Part shown: piece after piece, positions 50,453 to 59,228 of the stretch
Position numbering within the stretch: position 1 is the stretch's first letter
How the letters are laid out: each line of letters opens with the position of its first letter
Assembly (NCBI GenBank): GCA_947625675.1
Contig: CANQPH010000002.1
Location: forward strand, 1 to 64,000
Length of the DNA: 64,000 nt
Direction: 5' to 3'
Source of the DNA: an uncultured Acetatifactor sp.
GTDB lineage: Bacteria; Bacillota; Clostridia; Lachnospirales; Lachnospiraceae
Notes under the pieces: generated by a model
What the model saw: only the letters and a program-made list of their open reading frames with translations
Told to the model about the DNA's origin: nothing
Database searches by the model: none
Position numbers and translations under genes: made by a program

Positions 50453-52887
50453 GCCTTATCCTTCTTTCCAGAAGACTTTGCTTTCTTTTCCGCAGGCTTT
50501 AATGTTTTCTTTTCCGATGCCTTTACGGTTTCTTTCTTTTTCGCCAGTTCCCCATGCTTCGCTTGCTCCGCATGCTCCGCTGGCTTTTCGGTCACGGATT
50601 TTGATTTCTTCTTCGTCGGCGCATTCTTGCGGATCCTCCTGGCGATCACCTTTTCCAGTTCTTCCGGAGTGTAAGGCACGTACTGCAGGATGCTCAGGGA
50701 AAGAGGCGCCAGCTTCACCTTGATGGAGATCTGGCTGTCGTCCCAGGCCAGGTCCTCGGCCTTCTTGATCCGGCCGTTCACGATGCCCGTGCCGCCGTAT
50801 TTTTCGGCGTCCGTGTTGAGGATTTCCTTATATTTTCCCTCAAAAGGAACCCCGATGGTGAGCTCTTTTTCCACCCCGGAGAAGTTGGCCGCCACGATCA
50901 GGGTGTCCTCCTGATCGACGCCTTTCCTCTGGAAGGTCACGAAGCACTCCTGATAGGCGATACAGTTGATCCACTGAAAACCTTCAGGAGAATCGTTCAG
51001 CTCGTACAGGGCCTTGTTGGTGCGGTAAAGATGGTTCAAATCCTCCACCAATTTGGCGATGCCGGCGTGTTCCGGCACCTCCAGCAAATTCCATTCCACC
51101 CTTCTGGCCTCGTTCCACTCGTCGAATTCTCCCAGATCCTGGCCCATGAACAGAAGCTTCTTGCCGGGATGGGTCATCATATAGGCATAGCTCAAACGAA
51201 GATTGGCGAACTTGCTCTCCCGGTCCCCCGGCATCTTGCCGATCAGGGTAGCCTTGCCGTGCACCACTTCGTCATGAGAAAACACCAGGATGAACTTTTC
51301 GCTGTAGGTATAGATCATGCTGAAGGTCAGTTCGTGATGATGATGGCTTCTGAAATAAGGATCGTTTCTGATATAACCCAGATAATCGTTCATGAAGCCC
51401 ATATTCCATTTCAGATCGTAACCCAATCCGCCATGATCCAGATCTCCCGTGATCATGGGGAAGGCGGTGCTTTCCTCCGCAATGGAAAGGACTCCCGGAT
51501 TCCTTTTTTTCATAATGGAATTCAGGTGTTTGATCATCTCGATGGCTTCCAGGTTCTCCTTGCCGCCGTACATGTTGGGGATCCACTCCCCGCTCTTGCG
51601 GCCATAATCCAGGTACAGCATGCTGGCCACCGCATCCATCCGGATTCCATCGGCATGGAACTTCTCCACCCAGTAAAGGGCGTTGGCGATCAGGTAATTG
51701 GATACCTCCGGCCTTCCGTAATTGTAGATCAAAGTGCCCCAATGAGGGTGGAAGCCCTGCCTGGGATCCTTGTGCTCATAGAGACAGGTGCCGTCGAAAT
51801 TGGACAGGCCATAAGTATCCCGGGGAAAATGAGCCGGCACCCAGTCCAAAATCACGCCGATCCCGGCCTTGTGCAGTTCGTTGACAAAATACATGAAATC
51901 CCTGGGAGAACCATACCGGGCCGTGGGGGCATAATAGCCGATGACCTGATAGCCCCAGGAACCGTCGAAAGGATGCTCCATCACCGGCATCAGTTCCACA
52001 TGGGTATAGCCCATTTTTTTCACATAAGGAATGAGCTTGTCCGCAATGGTGCGATAATTGGCGTAATAAGCGCCCTCCTCCGGGTCGGCGAAGGAGCCCA
52101 GGTACATCTCGTAGACGCTCACCGGCGCATTGCCGGTCTGGAACGCTTCCCGATTCGCCACGAATTCCTGATCCTCCCAGGGAAATTCCCGCAGATCTGC
52201 GATCACGGAAGCCGTTTCGGGCCGAAGCTGGGCGGCGCTTCCATAAGGGTCCGACTTTAAATACACCAGACCGCCCGTCATTTTCAGCTCATATTTATAA
52301 TTGTCCCCGGCCTTGGCCCCCGGCACGAAAAGATCGAAAATACCGGAATCCCAGAGACGCCTCATCTGATAAATGCGGCCGTCCCATTGATTGAAATCTC
52401 CCACCACGCTGACCCGCAGGGCATTGGGGGCCCAAACCGCAAAATAAGTGCCTTCCTCTCCGTCCAGGACGCAGGGATGGGCTCCCAGCTTCTCATAAAC
52501 GGTATAATGGATCCCGTGCTTGAATTTCTCCGTATCCTCCCTGGTGATCAGGGGTTCGTGGCGGTAGGGATCCCCCTCGGTGAGCCTCTCTCCTCCCTCA
52601 TACCGCACCAGATAGCGGTAAGGAGGAAGCTTGACTCTGTTGAGCAGCACGGCAAAGAAGCCCTGCTCGTCCGCCATCTCCATTTCCGCCTCCGAGGACA
52701 CTGTTTTTTCCTCCGTATTCTCCAAAAACTGAATCTTGACAGAAACAGCTTCCGGGAAAAAGGCCTGCACCAGCGTCTGGTTTCCCACCCGATGGGGTCC
52801 CAGCAAATCCTGAGGATGATCGCTTTCCGAATAAACAATCTCTTCAATCTGCGGCCAATTCATTAGTTTGTAAAGTTTATCGTTCAT
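50449..52887 (-). CDS. glgB: 1,4-alpha-glucan branching enzyme with a lysine-rich tail
   Basis: 812 residues. The N-terminal CBM48 (LGAHPCVLDGEEGTYFAVWA) is followed by the GH13 barrel: GVILDWVPAHFP, GIRMDAVASMLYLDYGR (nucleophile Asp), SIAEESTAFP (acid Glu) and FSHDEVVHGK. The final 65 residues are almost only Lys, Ala, Glu and Ser (KKETVKASEKKTLKPAEKK), beyond the normal family end. It adds alpha-1,6 branches to glycogen. No other glycogen gene is adjacent. The tail is unusual. Confidence 0.95.
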   Translation of the reverse strand: MNDKLYKLMNWPQIEEIVYSESDHPQDLLGPHRVGNQTLVQAFFPEAVSVKIQFLENTEEKTVSSEAEMEMADEQGFFAVLLNRVKLPPYRYLVRYEGGERLTEGDPYRHEPLITREDTEKFKHGIHYTVYEKLGAHPCVLDGEEGTYFAVWAPNALRVSVVGDFNQWDGRIYQMRRLWDSGIFDLFVPGAKAGDNYKYELKMTGGLVYLKSDPYGSAAQLRPETASVIADLREFPWEDQEFVANREAFQTGNAPVSVYEMYLGSFADPEEGAYYANYRTIADKLIPYVKKMGYTHVELMPVMEHPFDGSWGYQVIGYYAPTARYGSPRDFMYFVNELHKAGIGVILDWVPAHFPRDTYGLSNFDGTCLYEHKDPRQGFHPHWGTLIYNYGRPEVSNYLIANALYWVEKFHADGIRMDAVASMLYLDYGRKSGEWIPNMYGGKENLEAIEMIKHLNSIMKKRNPGVLSIAEESTAFPMITGDLDHGGLGYDLKWNMGFMNDYLGYIRNDPYFRSHHHHELTFSMIYTYSEKFILVFSHDEVVHGKATLIGKMPGDRESKFANLRLSYAYMMTHPGKKLLFMGQDLGEFDEWNEARRVEWNLLEVPEHAGIAKLVEDLNHLYRTNKALYELNDSPEGFQWINCIAYQECFVTFQRKGVDQEDTLIVAANFSGVEKELTIGVPFEGKYKEILNTDAEKYGGTGIVNGRIKKAEDLAWDDSQISIKVKLAPLSLSILQYVPYTPEELEKVIARRIRKNAPTKKKSKSVTEKPAEHAEQAKHGELAKKKETVKASEKKTLKPAEKKAKSSGKKDKA

Positions 52888-53105
52888 ACCTCCATCCTAT
52901 CTGCGTGTGCGACACGCCCAAAATTCATTGCGCCGGGTTCGCTTTTTTTCCGGCACTATCTCCCGCACAGGCGCCTCCCCGGCATCTGCGCAGTGCGTCT
53001 TTCCTTCAAAGACGCCGCCTCCTCATTTGAAACTTTGAAACCCCTGAAACCTGCGATCTCTCGAAAACGCAGAGCCCCACCGAGGCTTCCAATCTAATCC
53101 TCCCT
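52888..53105. other. Intergenic region, one hairpin, no clear promoter
   Basis: A short hairpin GCGTCTTT/AAAGACGC lies near 53008-53030 without a T-run. Nothing else recognised. Confidence 0.4.
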
Positions 53106-54416
53106 CTAGTCTCTCAGAGAATGCAGGAACAATCCGCTCCGAAGCTTGGGCTCGAACCAGGTGGACTTGGGGGGCATCAGCCTTCCCACATCCGCCACGG
53201 CGAACAACTCCTGAATAGAAGTGGGATACAGGGAAAAAGCCACCTTCATGCCATCCGATATGCGGGATACGCCGGATACCTCTCCCGCACCGGGCGCAAC
53301 CACTGCGGCTTGGGCCCTTTGAAGACCTCCTACTCTGCGCTCCAGCTCCTTAAGCCCCCGGATGCCTCCCACGAAATCGATCCGCTTGTCCGTCTTGGGA
53401 TCCTGAATTCCCAGAATCGGTCCCAGCAAATAATTCTGCAAAATGGACACGTCCAGCCCGTCCACCGCATCCCGGCTACAGATGGCTTCTTTGGCGGTGA
53501 GCACATACCAGGTTCCGTCCAGGTACATGCCGAATTCACCCTTTTTTTCAGGCTTGTATGGAACTTTATCCGCCTCCTTCACCAGGAAATTCTCTTCCAC
53601 CTGCGCCAGGAATTCTTCTTTCGTCAGCCCATTTAGATCCATCACCACCCGGTTATAGTCCAGGATGGCCAGCTCGTCCTCCGGGAACAGCACCGCCAGA
53701 AAATAATTGAACTCCTCCTCCCCGGTGTAGCCCGGATGCTCTTCCCGCCGCTTCAAGCCCACCTTCACGGCGGAGGCGCACCTGTGGTGCCCGTCGGCGA
53801 TATACACGGCCCCAAGCTCCCCGAAAAAAGCCCGCACCCGCTCCGTCTCTTCCCGGCGGATGATCCAGACCCGATGCCCTACTCCGTCCTCGGACACGAA
53901 ATCATACAAGGGCTTCTCTTCCATGGTCCGCTCCATGATCTCCCGAAGCCCCCCATGGGAACGATAAGCCAGAAAAATAGGGCCGGTCTGAGCATCGCAG
54001 ACGTCCACGTGCCGGATGCGGTCCGCTTCCTTGTCCGCCCTGGTGTTTTCATGCTTTTTGATGACATCGTTCAGGTAATCGTCAATGGAGGCGCAGGCCG
54101 TGATACCGGTCTGCTTCCGCCCCTTCATCTCCTGCTGGTATACATAATAACGAGGCTCGTCCTCCCGAACGAACCATCCTTCCCCAATCTCCTGCCACAA
54201 AAGCTCCCTGGCCTTCTCGTACACCTGGGGCCCATACATATCCGCATCCGGAGAAAACCAGCATTCCGCCCGGTCGATCCCCAGAAAAGATTTGGGATTC
54301 TTCTTCACCACCTCTGCGGCTTCCTCCCTGCTGTACACGTCATAAGGCAGGGCCGCAATCTCTCTCTCCAGTCCCGGAGCGGGCCTGTAAGCCCGAAAAG
54401 GTCTGATATCCGCCAT
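53106..54416 (-). CDS. DUF1015 family protein
   Basis: 436 residues with the DUF1015 (PF06245) hallmarks: MADIRPFRAYRP at the start, ALPYDVYSREEA, VYIADGHHRCASA and LDYNRVV. Members often stand next to serC and serA, as here, and a link to serine metabolism is suspected but the reaction is unknown. The structured element 54536-54800 and a small plus-strand gene separate it from serA. Confidence 0.9.
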   Translation of the reverse strand: MADIRPFRAYRPAPGLEREIAALPYDVYSREEAAEVVKKNPKSFLGIDRAECWFSPDADMYGPQVYEKARELLWQEIGEGWFVREDEPRYYVYQQEMKGRKQTGITACASIDDYLNDVIKKHENTRADKEADRIRHVDVCDAQTGPIFLAYRSHGGLREIMERTMEEKPLYDFVSEDGVGHRVWIIRREETERVRAFFGELGAVYIADGHHRCASAVKVGLKRREEHPGYTGEEEFNYFLAVLFPEDELAILDYNRVVMDLNGLTKEEFLAQVEENFLVKEADKVPYKPEKKGEFGMYLDGTWYVLTAKEAICSRDAVDGLDVSILQNYLLGPILGIQDPKTDKRIDFVGGIRGLKELERRVGGLQRAQAAVVAPGAGEVSGVSRISDGMKVAFSLYPTSIQELFAVADVGRLMPPKSTWFEPKLRSGLFLHSLRD

Positions 54417-54517
54417 CTTTTACCTCTTTCTCTTCTTCCTCGTTTTCAATAAATAAAAAATATACTTTTTCCTTTTCATTTTAACAAAAATTGGTATACA
54501 ACTCAAGGGTTTGATGG

Positions 54518-54523
54518 TAAAAT
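54518..54523 (+). promoter_or_regulatory. Weak promoter element before the structured region
   Basis: TGG-TAAAAT (extended -10 box) about 12 bases before the first stem; no good -35 hexamer was found. Low certainty. Confidence 0.3.
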
Positions 54524-54535
54524 ATGAAAATAAAT

Positions 54536-54724
54536 GTTACCACTCACGGCAGGGATTCGTCCCTGGGCATAAGGGCTCACATCACAAGGTGATGTGAGCA
54601 TCCTGCGTAGAAAAGCGGTTGGGAAAGCTAGCTTTCCCACACGCTTTCTTACGCAGGATGTCCATGCCGCCTGTGGCGGCAGACCCTTATGCCCAAGAAA
54701 TAATTCGGTGCCGTAATTGGTCAC
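54536..54724 (+). ncRNA. Candidate structured RNA or structured repeat I (nested multi-arm fold)
   Basis: Nested complementarity can be drawn by eye. An outer stem joins 54536-54551 to 54709-54724 (ends ACGGCA with TGCCGT). Next comes a hairpin CAGGGA-TTCG-TCCCTG (54550-54565). A stem GGGCATAAGGG (54565-54575) with CCCTTATGCCC (54684-54694) encloses three arms: 54576-54598, 54599-54660 (a long arm with CATCCTGCGTA ends) and 54665-54681. The UUCG loop favours the plus strand as RNA. The same region could instead be a repetitive cruciform element. A minus-strand frame of 97 codons crosses it but looks accidental. Confidence 0.6.
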
Positions 54725-54729
54725 TTCTC

Positions 54730-54800
54730 CCGCATAAGCAAAACGTAGAGTGGCGCAAGCCACGACAGACGGCGCAAGCCGGCTGGTTTTGCGCATGCGG
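54730..54800 (+). ncRNA. Candidate structured RNA or structured repeat II (two GCAA-loop arms)
   Basis: Stem CCGCATAAGCAAAAC (54730-54744) with GTTTTGCGCATGCGG (54786-54800), two mismatches, encloses GTGGC-GCAA-GCCAC (54750-54763) and CGGC-GCAA-GCCG (54770-54781). The GNRA-type loops appear on the plus strand only, which points to RNA read from that strand toward the gene at 54860. Confidence 0.55.
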
Positions 54801-54859
54801 AATCATGTGAGATAAAATAACCATAAATGATAACCCCAAAACAGAAAGGTCGTGAAAAT

Positions 54860-55138
54860 ATGACATCAGAAGAAAAACAGATTTTGGACAGAATCAATGC
54901 CTATGCGGAAAAGGTCATGGGGGACATCGATCCCCAGAAGGTTCCCGTTTCCACCCAGTTGGAAAAACTGAAACCCATCATGGAAGAAATCGCCGCCGAG
55001 AAAAAAATGAGCCTGGAGGATTTCTTCATCCTCTACATGGATCTCCAGAGCGAGGCTTCCTGTCGCTCCGACGCCAAACTGCGGGAAGAACTGCAGGATC
55101 TGAACGAAGGCGAAGGAATGCCTCTTTTGTATCGGTGA
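54860..55138 (+). CDS. Small hypothetical protein downstream of the structured region
   Basis: 92 residues from ATG 54860 (AAAGGT about 10 bases upstream). Acidic, helical: EEKQILDRINAYAEKVMGDI, then LEKLKPIMEEIAAEKKM. No family recognised. Its only upstream sequence of note is the structured stretch 54536-54800, which would form a 5' leader if transcribed from there. It ends at a terminator shared with serA. Confidence 0.65.
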   Translation: MTSEEKQILDRINAYAEKVMGDIDPQKVPVSTQLEKLKPIMEEIAAEKKMSLEDFFILYMDLQSEASCRSDAKLREELQDLNEGEGMPLLYR

Positions 55139-55177
55139 CATGTTTTGCCCGTTCGTTTTCCACAGACAGAAGCAGTA

Positions 55178-55209
55178 AAAAACGGCATAACCGAACTCAT
55201 GCCGTTTTT
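55178..55209. terminator. Bidirectional terminator between the small gene and serA
   Basis: AAAAACGGCAT (55178-55188) pairs with ATGCCGTTTTT (55199-55209); T-run on one strand, A-run on the other. Confidence 0.85.
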
Positions 55210-55243
55210 GCAATCATGAATAAAAATTCCGCTTCCGCCCCAT

Positions 55244-56410
55244 TTACCCCTTGACGATCCTCACCCGGAACACGCCGTCGATGGCTTCCAGTTCCTTCAC
55301 CATCTCCGCCGTGGGAGGCACTTCCACGTCCAGCAGCGTGTAGGCGTACTCCCCTCTGGACTTGTTGGTCATGTCGGTGATGTTGATGCCGTTTCTGCCG
55401 AAGCAGGCGGTGAACTGGGTGATCATGTTGGCCACGTTCTTGTGGAACACCGCCACCCGTCCGTTCTGAGTACAGACGCCCATGTCACAGCTGGGGTAAT
55501 TGACGCTGTTTGCGATGTTGCCGTTTTCCAGATAATTGATCATCTGCTTCACGGCCATCTTGGCACAGTTATCCTCGGACTCCTCCGTGCTGGCTCCCAG
55601 GTGCGGGATCACGATACAGCCAGGCTGCCCCGCCGTGGTGGAGTTGGGAAAATCGGACACGTAACGGCGCACCTTGCCCTCTCCGATGGCCTTCAGCACG
55701 TCCTCTTCTTTCACCAGCAGATCCCTGGCGAAGTTCAGGATCACCACGCCGTCCTTCATCTTGGCGATGGCTCCCTCGTCGATCATGCCCTTGGTGGAAT
55801 CCAGGAGGGGCACATGAATGGTGATGTAATCGCAGTCCCCATAAATATCGTCCACGTTCAGCACGTGCTTCACGCTTCTGCTCAGGCTCCAGGCCGCATC
55901 CACGGACAGATAGGGATCATAGCCGTAGACCTCCATGCCCAGGCCGATGGCGGCGTTGGCCACCTTGGCCCCAATGGCTCCCAGACCGATGACGCCCAGC
56001 TTCTTGCCTTCCAGCTCCGTCCCTGCGAATTTCTTCTTCTCTTTCTCGGCGGCCTTGGCGATTCCGGCGTCCCCCGCATCGGATTTCACCCATTCAATGC
56101 CACCCACCACGTCTCTGGCGGCCAACAGCATTCCGGCGATCACCAATTCCTTCACTCCGTTGGCGTTGGCACCGGGGGTGTTGAACACCACGATGCCCTT
56201 TTCCGCACACTTGTCCAGAGGGATGTTGTTGACCCCGGCCCCGGCCCTGGCCACCGCCAGAAGCTTATCCGGCAGCTCCATCTCATGCATGGAAGCGCTC
56301 CGCACCAGGATGCCGTCCGCCTCCGCCGCATTTTCCGTCAGGGAATAGTTGGCGGTCAGTCTCTCCAGACCCACTTTGGAAATAGGATTTAAGCAATGTA
56401 TCTGAAACAT
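55244..56410 (-). CDS. serA: D-3-phosphoglycerate dehydrogenase
   Basis: 388 residues from ATG 56408-56410 (AGAGGTG upstream); longer starts in this frame are not supported. NAD-binding GKKLGVIGLGAIGAKVANAA, catalytic region LNFARDLLV and HLGASTEESEDN, and a C-terminal ACT domain (NGINITDMTNKSRGEYAYTL, then LDVEVP). It oxidises 3-phosphoglycerate, the first step of serine synthesis; the ACT domain may give feedback by serine. It follows serC after 46 bases, in one operon. Confidence 0.96.
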   Translation of the reverse strand: MFQIHCLNPISKVGLERLTANYSLTENAAEADGILVRSASMHEMELPDKLLAVARAGAGVNNIPLDKCAEKGIVVFNTPGANANGVKELVIAGMLLAARDVVGGIEWVKSDAGDAGIAKAAEKEKKKFAGTELEGKKLGVIGLGAIGAKVANAAIGLGMEVYGYDPYLSVDAAWSLSRSVKHVLNVDDIYGDCDYITIHVPLLDSTKGMIDEGAIAKMKDGVVILNFARDLLVKEEDVLKAIGEGKVRRYVSDFPNSTTAGQPGCIVIPHLGASTEESEDNCAKMAVKQMINYLENGNIANSVNYPSCDMGVCTQNGRVAVFHKNVANMITQFTACFGRNGINITDMTNKSRGEYAYTLLDVEVPPTAEMVKELEAIDGVFRVRIVKG

Positions 56411-56456
56411 TTTCACACCTCTCGTATCATGGATTCCCGTATCACAGAATCTCGTA

Positions 56457-57539
56457 TTATAAATTCTCCGCTTCAAATTTCTTCATGAATTCCACCAGCT
56501 TCTCCACACCTTCCATGGGCATGGCGTTGTAAATGCTGGCCCTCATGCCGCCCACGGTCCGGTGTCCCTTCAGATTCACAAAGCCCGCCGCCGTGGCCTC
56601 CTTCACGAACTTGGCGTCCAGCTCCTCGTTTCCGGTGACGAAGGGGACGTTCATCAGAGACCGGTCTTCCTTGCGCACCGTGCCTCGAAACAGCTTGCTT
56701 TCGTCCAGATAATCATAAAGGATCTTCGCCTTCTTCTCGTTATATTCCTTCATGGCCTCCAGGCCGCCCATCTTCTTCAGCCACTTGAAGACCTTGCCGC
56801 AGATATAGATGCCGTAAGCGGGAGGGGTGTTGTACAGGGACTCGTTGTCCGCATGGATCTTGTAGCGCAGCATGGTGGGGGTTCCGGGCAGCACGTCCTC
56901 GGTGATCAAATCCTCTCTGATGATCACGATGACCACTCCGGCAGGCCCGATGTTCTTCTGCGCACCGCCATAGATCAGACCATACTTGGTCACGTCCACG
57001 GGCTCGGACAGGAAACAGCTGGACACGTCCGCCACCAGGGGCTTTCCTTTGGTGTTGGGCAGGGTCTTGTACTTGGTGCCATAGATGGTATTGTTCTCAC
57101 AGATATATACGTAATCCGCATCCTCGCTGATAGGCAGATCGGAACAATCCGGGATATAGGAAAAGGTCTTATCCTCGGAAGAAGCGATCTTGTTGGCCTT
57201 TCCGTAGAGACAGGCCTCCTGGTAGGCCTTCTTGGCCCACTGTCCAGTCACGATATAGTCCGCCACCTTGTTCTTCATCAGATTCATGGGGATCATGGCG
57301 AACTGCTGGCTGGCGCCGCCCTGCAAAAACAGCACCTTGTAATTGTCGGGAATGTTCATCAACTCCCTCAAATCCGCTTCCGCATCCTTGATGATCTTAT
57401 CATAGGTCTTGGAACGATGGCTCATCTCCATGACGGACATGCCGCTTCCTCTGTAATCCAGCATTTCCTCCGCCGCTTCCCGGAGCACTTCTTCCGGCAG
57501 CACCGCAGGCCCCGCTGAAAAATTATATACTCTGGACAT
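56457..57539 (-). CDS. serC: Phosphoserine aminotransferase
   Basis: 360 residues from ATG 57537-57539 (AGGAGG six bases upstream). Starts MSRVYNFSAGPAVLPEEVLR; the PLP-lysine region is YGGAQKNIGPAGVV and the C-terminus carries HRTVGGMRASIYNAMP. It converts 3-phosphohydroxypyruvate and glutamate to phosphoserine. First gene of the serC-serA unit; serB is not nearby. Confidence 0.96.
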   Translation of the reverse strand: MSRVYNFSAGPAVLPEEVLREAAEEMLDYRGSGMSVMEMSHRSKTYDKIIKDAEADLRELMNIPDNYKVLFLQGGASQQFAMIPMNLMKNKVADYIVTGQWAKKAYQEACLYGKANKIASSEDKTFSYIPDCSDLPISEDADYVYICENNTIYGTKYKTLPNTKGKPLVADVSSCFLSEPVDVTKYGLIYGGAQKNIGPAGVVIVIIREDLITEDVLPGTPTMLRYKIHADNESLYNTPPAYGIYICGKVFKWLKKMGGLEAMKEYNEKKAKILYDYLDESKLFRGTVRKEDRSLMNVPFVTGNEELDAKFVKEATAAGFVNLKGHRTVGGMRASIYNAMPMEGVEKLVEFMKKFEAENL

Positions 57540-57665
57540 CTTTTTCCTCCTGTCATATTGATACAATATGTTCTTTTTTGGCTATAAAACAATCAACATT
57601 GTAAACGCTTCGGACGCTTTAGTCAACTGCATTGTTAAATTATTTTCCGATTTGGTACTAAAGTC

Positions 57666-59165
57666 CTAATAGAATACCACCACCGGCATCCCGATTTCCG
57701 CCTGATCATATAGTTCCGCCGCCTTTTCCAGAGGCAAATTGATGCAGCCGTGGGAACCGTTGGTCTTGTAGATTTCCCCGCCGAATTCGGATCGCCACCT
57801 GGCGTCATGGAGACCGATGTTTTTATAAACAGGCATCCAATATTTCACCGGAGAAGCGTAGCCGGGCCCCCGGAGGGTACGGTTGCGCTGCTTGGAATAC
57901 ACGTAGTAAACCCCTTCCGGCGTCCCCATGCGTCTCCTGGTGTTGCCGGTCACGATGTCCGTATCGATCACGCACTCTCCCTTGCTGTAAAAGTACAGCT
58001 TCTGGGAAGTCATGTCCACTTCGATGTAAGTGTCCCCAATATCGTTTCTGCCCCGGGCATAGGCTTCTTTCTTGTAGGTAGGGACATGGGTCTCCTGAAA
58101 AGAACGGTCACTTTCCACGCACCTTTGCAGAACGTCCCGCAAGTAAGCCCTCTCTTCTTCGCCGTCCAGCTCCGTCCCGTAGGTTCCCGCCGGTACCGTC
58201 ACCAGATCGCCCCTCGTGGACTGGAATTCCCGATCCTTTTCCATGGTATTGTATTCTTCCAACAGACCGGATATGAACGCCTCGGCTTTTTCTTCCCGAA
58301 TCTGAAGCTTTCCGTCCTCTCCCAGCAGGGGAAGCCCTTCCCCGTCCGTCTCCAGGAAATCCGTCAGTTCGGGGGCTCCCAGTCTGATCTGCTCCGCTCC
58401 CATGTCATAGGTGACCGCACAGCCCTGGTAAACGCAAAGCTTCTCCCAAAGGTCCAGAAGTCCCCGTTCCTCCTGGCCATAGGGAAGATCCTCATAGCAG
58501 TCCTCCTCCAGGAGCACTTCCTCCTGCCCACTGGAAACCGCCTGCAACAGCTTCTCGTACCCCGCCTCGATATCCAGGTGGCGCTTTGTGAAATCCTGCA
58601 GCGCATACCCTTCTTCCGTCCTCTCCAGCCGGACTCCGGTTTCCCTGTCTTTTTCCCGGGTCACGAAGGAAGTTTCTTCCCAGGCCTTGCGCAAAAGGGC
58701 TTCCTCCACCTGAAAATTCGGTTCCAGGTGAAACTCCTTTTTTCCCCGAAAAAGATCCGGCAGCCACAGGAAAAGGTTCCGACGCTCCAGACAGGTCTGC
58801 AGGGCCGCCGTATAATCTTCCCGATAACCGCATTCTCCCAGATCCACGGCTTCTTCTTGGATGGCCGCTTCGCCAACGCTCGCTTCCCGGCTGTCCTCTT
58901 CGCTGCCTTCTTCCCGAAGGGCTTCTTCGCCGCCCTCTTCCCGAATGATAAGGATGGGAGCTTCTGTCCGGGACAAAAGCTCCGCATTCACTTCTTCTAT
59001 GGTCATTCCCGTGCAATAAATCCCGTTGATCCAGGTATTGACGCCGAAGCCCTCCTGATAATACAGGGCCAGGGCCAGATACCCCAATCCCGCTATCGCT
59101 ATCAGCAGGACCGCCCCCAAGGCGATGCGGAATTTCTTACGCTTTTCGGATTTCATGATGCTCAT
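57666..59165 (-). CDS. Membrane-anchored L,D-transpeptidase (YkuD) with peptidoglycan-binding-type domain
   Basis: About 499 residues from MSIMKSEK (GAGGGGAG about 15 bases upstream); an ATG at 59222 is possible but has no ribosome site. A cytoplasmic lysine-rich lead, one membrane helix (FRIALGAVLLIAIAGLGYLA), a low-complexity acidic linker, a PG-binding-4-like domain and the C-terminal YkuD domain (KLYFYSKGECVIDTDIVTGN, HDARW, then the catalytic SHGCINLP) are seen. It forms 3-3 crosslinks in the wall or anchors proteins. The acidic linker (EEGGEEALREEG, SEEDSREAS) is unusual. Confidence 0.92.
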   Translation of the reverse strand: MSIMKSEKRKKFRIALGAVLLIAIAGLGYLALALYYQEGFGVNTWINGIYCTGMTIEEVNAELLSRTEAPILIIREEGGEEALREEGSEEDSREASVGEAAIQEEAVDLGECGYREDYTAALQTCLERRNLFLWLPDLFRGKKEFHLEPNFQVEEALLRKAWEETSFVTREKDRETGVRLERTEEGYALQDFTKRHLDIEAGYEKLLQAVSSGQEEVLLEEDCYEDLPYGQEERGLLDLWEKLCVYQGCAVTYDMGAEQIRLGAPELTDFLETDGEGLPLLGEDGKLQIREEKAEAFISGLLEEYNTMEKDREFQSTRGDLVTVPAGTYGTELDGEEERAYLRDVLQRCVESDRSFQETHVPTYKKEAYARGRNDIGDTYIEVDMTSQKLYFYSKGECVIDTDIVTGNTRRRMGTPEGVYYVYSKQRNRTLRGPGYASPVKYWMPVYKNIGLHDARWRSEFGGEIYKTNGSHGCINLPLEKAAELYDQAEIGMPVVVFY

Positions 59166-59228
59166 GGCAAATCTTTTGTTCTCCCCTCGGGCGGCTTCCC
59201 AGGCCGCCCCAAACCATGACATTGGAGC

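Noticed and set aside
54503..54796. 97-codon minus-strand frame across the structured element
   Set aside because: No ribosome site fits, and the sequence is constrained by the inverted repeats rather than by coding; a product is unlikely.
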